In this document: positions 60,656 through 64,000 of the stretch, piece after piece
How the letters are laid out: each line of letters begins with the position of its first letter
Position numbering within the stretch: position 1 is the stretch's first letter
Origin: Symbiodinium natans
Taxonomy: Eukaryota; Sar; Dinophyceae; Suessiales; Symbiodiniaceae
Assembly (NCBI GenBank): GCA_905221605.1
Contig: CAJNDS010000338.1
Coordinates: 51,958 to 115,957, forward strand
Direction of reading: 5' to 3'
DNA: 64,000 nucleotides
Program-made: the position numbers and the translations under genes
The notes under the pieces: generated by a model
Seen by the model: the letters and a program-made list of their open reading frames with translations, nothing else
The model's database searches: none
What the model was told of the DNA's origin: nothing

Positions 60656-63600
60656 GTGTTTGGGGTTTAGGGTTTGAGGGTTTTGAGGGTTTAGAGTTCG
60701 GGGTTCGGAGTTTAGGTTTGGGGTTCAGGGTTTAGGGTCTAGAGTTGAGGGTTCCGGGGGGCGGAAGGGTTCAGGGTTCAGGTTTGCGGGTGTTAGGGCT
60801 TTTGGGGGTTTCATTTGGGTTCCCTCAACCCTACACCCTAAATCCTTAGCCGATTCGCGACCTAGGAGTGTCTCCTAGACTGGGGTTTTCGGGTTTGGGG
60901 TTCAGGGATGTGGGTTTCAGAGATTTAGGGATTTAGGGATCTAGGGCCTTTAGGGCTTTTGGGGGGTTTTAGGTATTTTCATTTTTTGATGCCTGTTTCG
61001 GGGTGGAGGGACTTTAGGACGTGAACCCCCGAAACCCTAAATCCTAAAATTCTGAACCCTGAACCTTTAGAGGTTAGGTGACGTGTGTTGGCTCGGAGAT
61101 CATGAGAGGGGTTTAGGGTTTAGGGTTTATGGTTTAGCTTGGGGGTTTACGGTTTAGGGTTAGGGTTTAGGGTTTAGGGTTTAGGGTTTAGGGTTTAGGG
61201 TTTAGGGTTTAGGGTTTAGGGTTTCGGGTTTACGGTTTAGGGTTTAGGGTTTAGGGTTTAGGGTTTAGGGTTTAGGGTTTCGGGTTTAGGGTTTAGGCTT
61301 TATGAAGTTAGGCAACATTTGTTGGCTCGGAGCTGATCCGGGCTAGTGGGGTTTACGTGCTCTTGCGCGGGCCTAGGGCGTGAAGTCTTCCAAGATAACT
61401 CTTGGTAGCCCAGTGGTACCCTTCCTTTTTTGTTCAAGGTTGCCCTAAACCCTAAACCCTAAACCCTAGGCCCTAAGCCCAAAGCCCAAAGCCCTAAGCC
61501 CTAATTAAGCCCTAAGCCCTCAGCCCTCAGCCCTAAGCCCTAAGCCCTAAGCCCTAAGCCCTAAGCCCTAAGCTCTAAGCCCTAAGCCCTAAGCCCTAAG
61601 CCCTAAGCCCTAAGCCCTAAGCCCTAAGCCCTAAGCCCTAAGCCCTAAGCCCTAACCCTAAACCCTAAACCCCCTAAACCCCAAAAGGGTGGTATGCTTC
61701 CTGGCCTACCCAGAACTATTCGCCGCTACAGTGAAGCCAAAGCTCTCAACCCCTGACATTTTTAAGGTTTAGGGCTTAGGGTTCCGAAACTTGATATAGG
61801 GGTTCTAGGAGTTGGGGCTGAAGGTTTACGGCTTCGGATTCCGAGACTTTTGGGGTTCCAGGGACTAAGGCTTAAGGTCTTCGGATTCCGAAACTTGAGG
61901 GGTTCTAGGGGTTCGGGCTTAAGGTTTAGGGCTAACTTGAACCATAAACCCTAAACCCTAAACCCTAAACCCTAAACCCTAAACCCTAAACCCAAAACCC
62001 TAAACCCTAAACCCTAAACCCTAAACCCTAAACCCGGTCTGCGCGGTGAGAAGGAGCGCTGATGGCTCGATCGCTGCTCTGCTTTGTGCCCAACGCTTGC
62101 CTGGCACTTCGGCGCGTGGTGAGCCGGGCTTGGGGTTTAGGTTTAGGGTTTAGTTTTAGGGTTCAGGGTTTAGGGTTCAGGGTTTAGGGTTTGGGGTTTA
62201 GGGCTAGGGTTTAGGGTTTAGGGTTCAGGGTTTTAGGGTTCAGGGTTTAGGGTTTGGGGTTTAGGGCTAGGGTTTAGGGTTTGGGGGTTGGGTCAGGGTT
62301 TGGGGTTCAGGGTTTAGGGTTTGGGGTTTAGGGCTAGGGTTTAGGGTTTGGGGGTTGGGTCAGGGTTTGGGCCGGTTGGGGTTCAGGGTTTAGGGTTTTG
62401 GGTTCAGGGTTCAGGGTTTACCCTTGACTATAATCCCCTGAGAATCCCCTTAACCGATCAAACCCTATCCCTGAACACCCGTAGCCTCCCTAAAGCCCCC
62501 ATAAAAAACCCTTAAAGCCCCAAAACCCGAAATCCCTAAGCCTCTAAACCTCTAGACCCCTAAACCCCTAAACCCCTAAACCCCTAAACCCCTAAACCCC
62601 TAAACCCCTAAACCCCTACACCCTCTAAACCCCGGAACCCCCCTAACCCCCCTAAACCCCCTAAACCCCCTAAACCCCTAAACCCCCTAAACCCCCTAAA
62701 CCCCCTAAACCCCCTAAACCCCCTAAACCCCCTAAACCCCCTAAACCCCCTAAACCCCCTAACCCCCCTAAACCCCCTAAACCCCCTAAACCCCCTGAAC
62801 CCCCTAAACCCCTTAAACCCCCTAAACCCCCTAACCCCCCTAAACCCCCTAAAAACCCCCCCTAAACCCCCCCTAAACCCCACCCCCCTAAAAAACCCCT
62901 AACTAAAAAAACCCCCCTAAACCCACCCCCTAAACCCCTAAACCCCCTAAACCCCCTAAACCCCCTAAACCCTAAACCCCCTAAACCCCAAACCCTGAAC
63001 CCTAAACCCTAAACCCTAAACCTCATAAACCGTAAACCCCCTGCACCCCAAACAGCACACCGATGGAGCGACAGCCCAGGCGAGGGTACTGGTAGCACCT
63101 GGCGAGGCCCGGGTTTAGGGTTTAGGGTTTAGGGCTTGGGATTTTGGGTTAGGGCTTAGGGTTTCAGGCTCTTAAGCTTTGCTTCGTGGATCTAGGGTTT
63201 CAGGGGTGTTTGGGTTTAGGGGATTTGCGGCTTTGGGGCTTTGGGGTTCCTCTAGGGCTTCAGGGCAGGGGACTCAGGCCTTTAGGGCTTTAGGGCTTTA
63301 GGGCTTTAGGGCTTTAGGGCTTTAGGGCTTTAGGGCTTTGGGGTATAGGGGGTTCAGGGGATTTAGGATCAAGTTTCGGTTTTGGGTTTCGGAGGACGTG
63401 GCTCCGGGGGTTGTTTAGATTTTTTTTTTTTTCTCCGGGGGGGGGGGGGGGGGGGGGGGTTGGGGCTTTAAGGTTTAGGGTTGAGGGTTCAGGGTTTTAG
63501 GGTTAAGGTCCCTTTCAAAAAGTCAGGTGTCGGTTTGGTCATCTTGTTGTTGAGGTTCGCAGTGATCTGGCAACTCGGGGGTGAAGCTGTTCGCTGCGAC

Positions 63601-63690
63601 CCTAAATCCTAAACCCTCAACCCTAAACCCTAGACCCTAAACCCTCAACCCTAAACCCTAAACTCCAAACCCTAAACCCTAAACCCAGCA
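60656..63690. repeat. Heptamer mosaic, last block
   Basis: G-rich 60656-60790, 61110-61310; C-rich 61440-61685 (mostly CCCTAAG), 61930-62035; G-rich 62130-62420 with a 63-67 bp higher-order repeat (TTTAGGGCTAGGG); C-rich 62540-63045, largely CCCCTAAA and CCCCCTAAA; G-rich 63112-63380 with a TTTAGGGC run; G homopolymer 63437-63459; C-rich 63600-63688. The 91-aa minus ORF at 62608-62883 is a translation of repeat. Confidence 0.9.
62062..62118 (+). CDS. Putative first exon, unassigned
   Basis: ATG then MARSLLCFVPNACLALRRV, hydrophobic like a signal or membrane segment, ending at a good donor (GCGTG then GTGAGC). CCCTAAA left, TTTAGGG right. Confidence 0.35.
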
Positions 63691-63851
63691 AGTCGCTGGA
63701 GCCAGCGAGAGGTGGCGCAGGGGCGATCCCCTTGTCGAAGACTGCTGGGCGACCGAGGTGTGGCCAAAGATCCGGGCGAGTTCGAGAAACTCAGCAAAGA
63801 AGCCAGCCTGGCCGCCTCTGAAAGTGCCGGAGCACAATTCAACTCCGAGCG
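63691..63851 (+). CDS. Putative exon, 53 codons, unassigned
   Basis: Reads SRWSQREVAQGRSPCRRLLG then DRGVAKDPGEFEKLSKEASL and ends GAQFNSE plus two bases before GTTTAGGG. All three frames are partly open; this one joins the next exon in phase. Family unknown. Confidence 0.45.
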
Positions 63852-63912
63852 GTTTAGGGTTTAGGGTTTAGGGCTAAGGGTTTAGGGTTTAGGGTTCGTT
63901 CAGTTGTTGAAG
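63852..63912 (+). other. Putative 61-nt intron made of TTTAGGG
   Basis: Starts GTTTAGGG and ends TTGTTGAAG. The first 45 bases are TTTAGGG units with one variant, and almost nothing else is present. Confidence 0.4.
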
Positions 63913-64000
63913 CCAGGAACTACACCGGCTGACCCGGAGCTTCATGGCACCGGCGGGTTTGCCGCGAAGAAGAGGAAAATGGCGGGACCTCTCCAGGCGT
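63913..64000 (+). CDS. Putative exon, runs off window
   Basis: After acceptor GTTGAAG reads QELHRLTRSFMAPAGLPRRR then GKWRDLSRR, in phase with the previous exon. An alternative acceptor (CGTTCAG at 63903) gives a different open frame containing GGFAAKKRKMAGPLQ. Incomplete at the window end. Confidence 0.4.

Noticed and set aside
62608-62883. 91-aa Gly/Phe/Arg repeat protein on the minus strand
   Set aside because: Direct translation of CCCCCTAAA repeat; likewise 8850-9089, 27516-27701 and 58601-58858.
1-64000. tRNA, rRNA, U-snRNA or full spliced-leader RNA genes
   Set aside because: Scanned by eye for cloverleaf ends, A/B boxes and the leader core; nothing convincing found. A covariance-model search would be decisive.

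Overview
The window looks like nuclear DNA of a dinoflagellate. This is an inference from four things seen in the sequence: a very large share is TTTAGGG/CCCTAAA (telomere-type heptamer) in dozens of interstitial blocks on both strands; coding sequence comes as tiny exons far apart; many of the introns I can place use GA-AG or GC-AG ends with short direct repeats at the two splice sites, a style reported for dinoflagellates; and every exon I can support reads on the + strand. No bacterial operon, rRNA, tRNA or CRISPR was recognised.

Layout. 1-13.1 kb: mosaic of CCCTAAA and TTTAGGG arrays with short GC-rich, open 50-120 bp islands. 13.35-16.14 kb: a J-domain (DnaJ-type) gene that I can follow through seven coding pieces to its stop codon. 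16.2-38.4 kb: more mosaic with about 25 orphan exon-like islands, including one with a DEAD-box helicase Walker A motif (22.7 kb), foldback elements, minisatellites and a duplicated segment. 38.4-60.7 kb: a CLC-type chloride channel/transporter gene in at least eleven exons of 33-106 nt, whose introns are mostly telomere-type repeat. 49.48-58.32 kb: a complete LTR retroelement (two 285-287 bp LTRs, identical over 285 bp) lying inside the span of the CLC gene and inserted in a TTTAGGG array. 58.9-59.0 kb: assembly gap of 100 N. 60.7-64 kb: more mosaic, ending in two exons that run off the window.

The two systems that stand out are these. (1) The LTR element has a primer binding site matching the anticodon stem-loop of initiator tRNA-Met (as in copia and Ty5), a polypurine tract and a probable 5-bp target duplication, but its two long overlapping ORFs (1272 and 1351 codons, +1 frame relation) encode WW, S1-like and six CCCH zinc-finger motifs and no recognisable protease, integrase or reverse transcriptase. 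(2) Exons sit inside CCCTAAA-exon-TTTAGGG brackets, so the introns start with TTTAGGG and end with CCCTAAA and their two ends are complementary. Together with 4-6 bp direct repeats and GA/GC donors, this suggests telomere-repeat-filled, introner-like introns whose splice sites could be brought together by base pairing.

Exon boundaries were placed by hand from reading frame, phase agreement and family motifs. They are consistent with each other but untested by transcripts.
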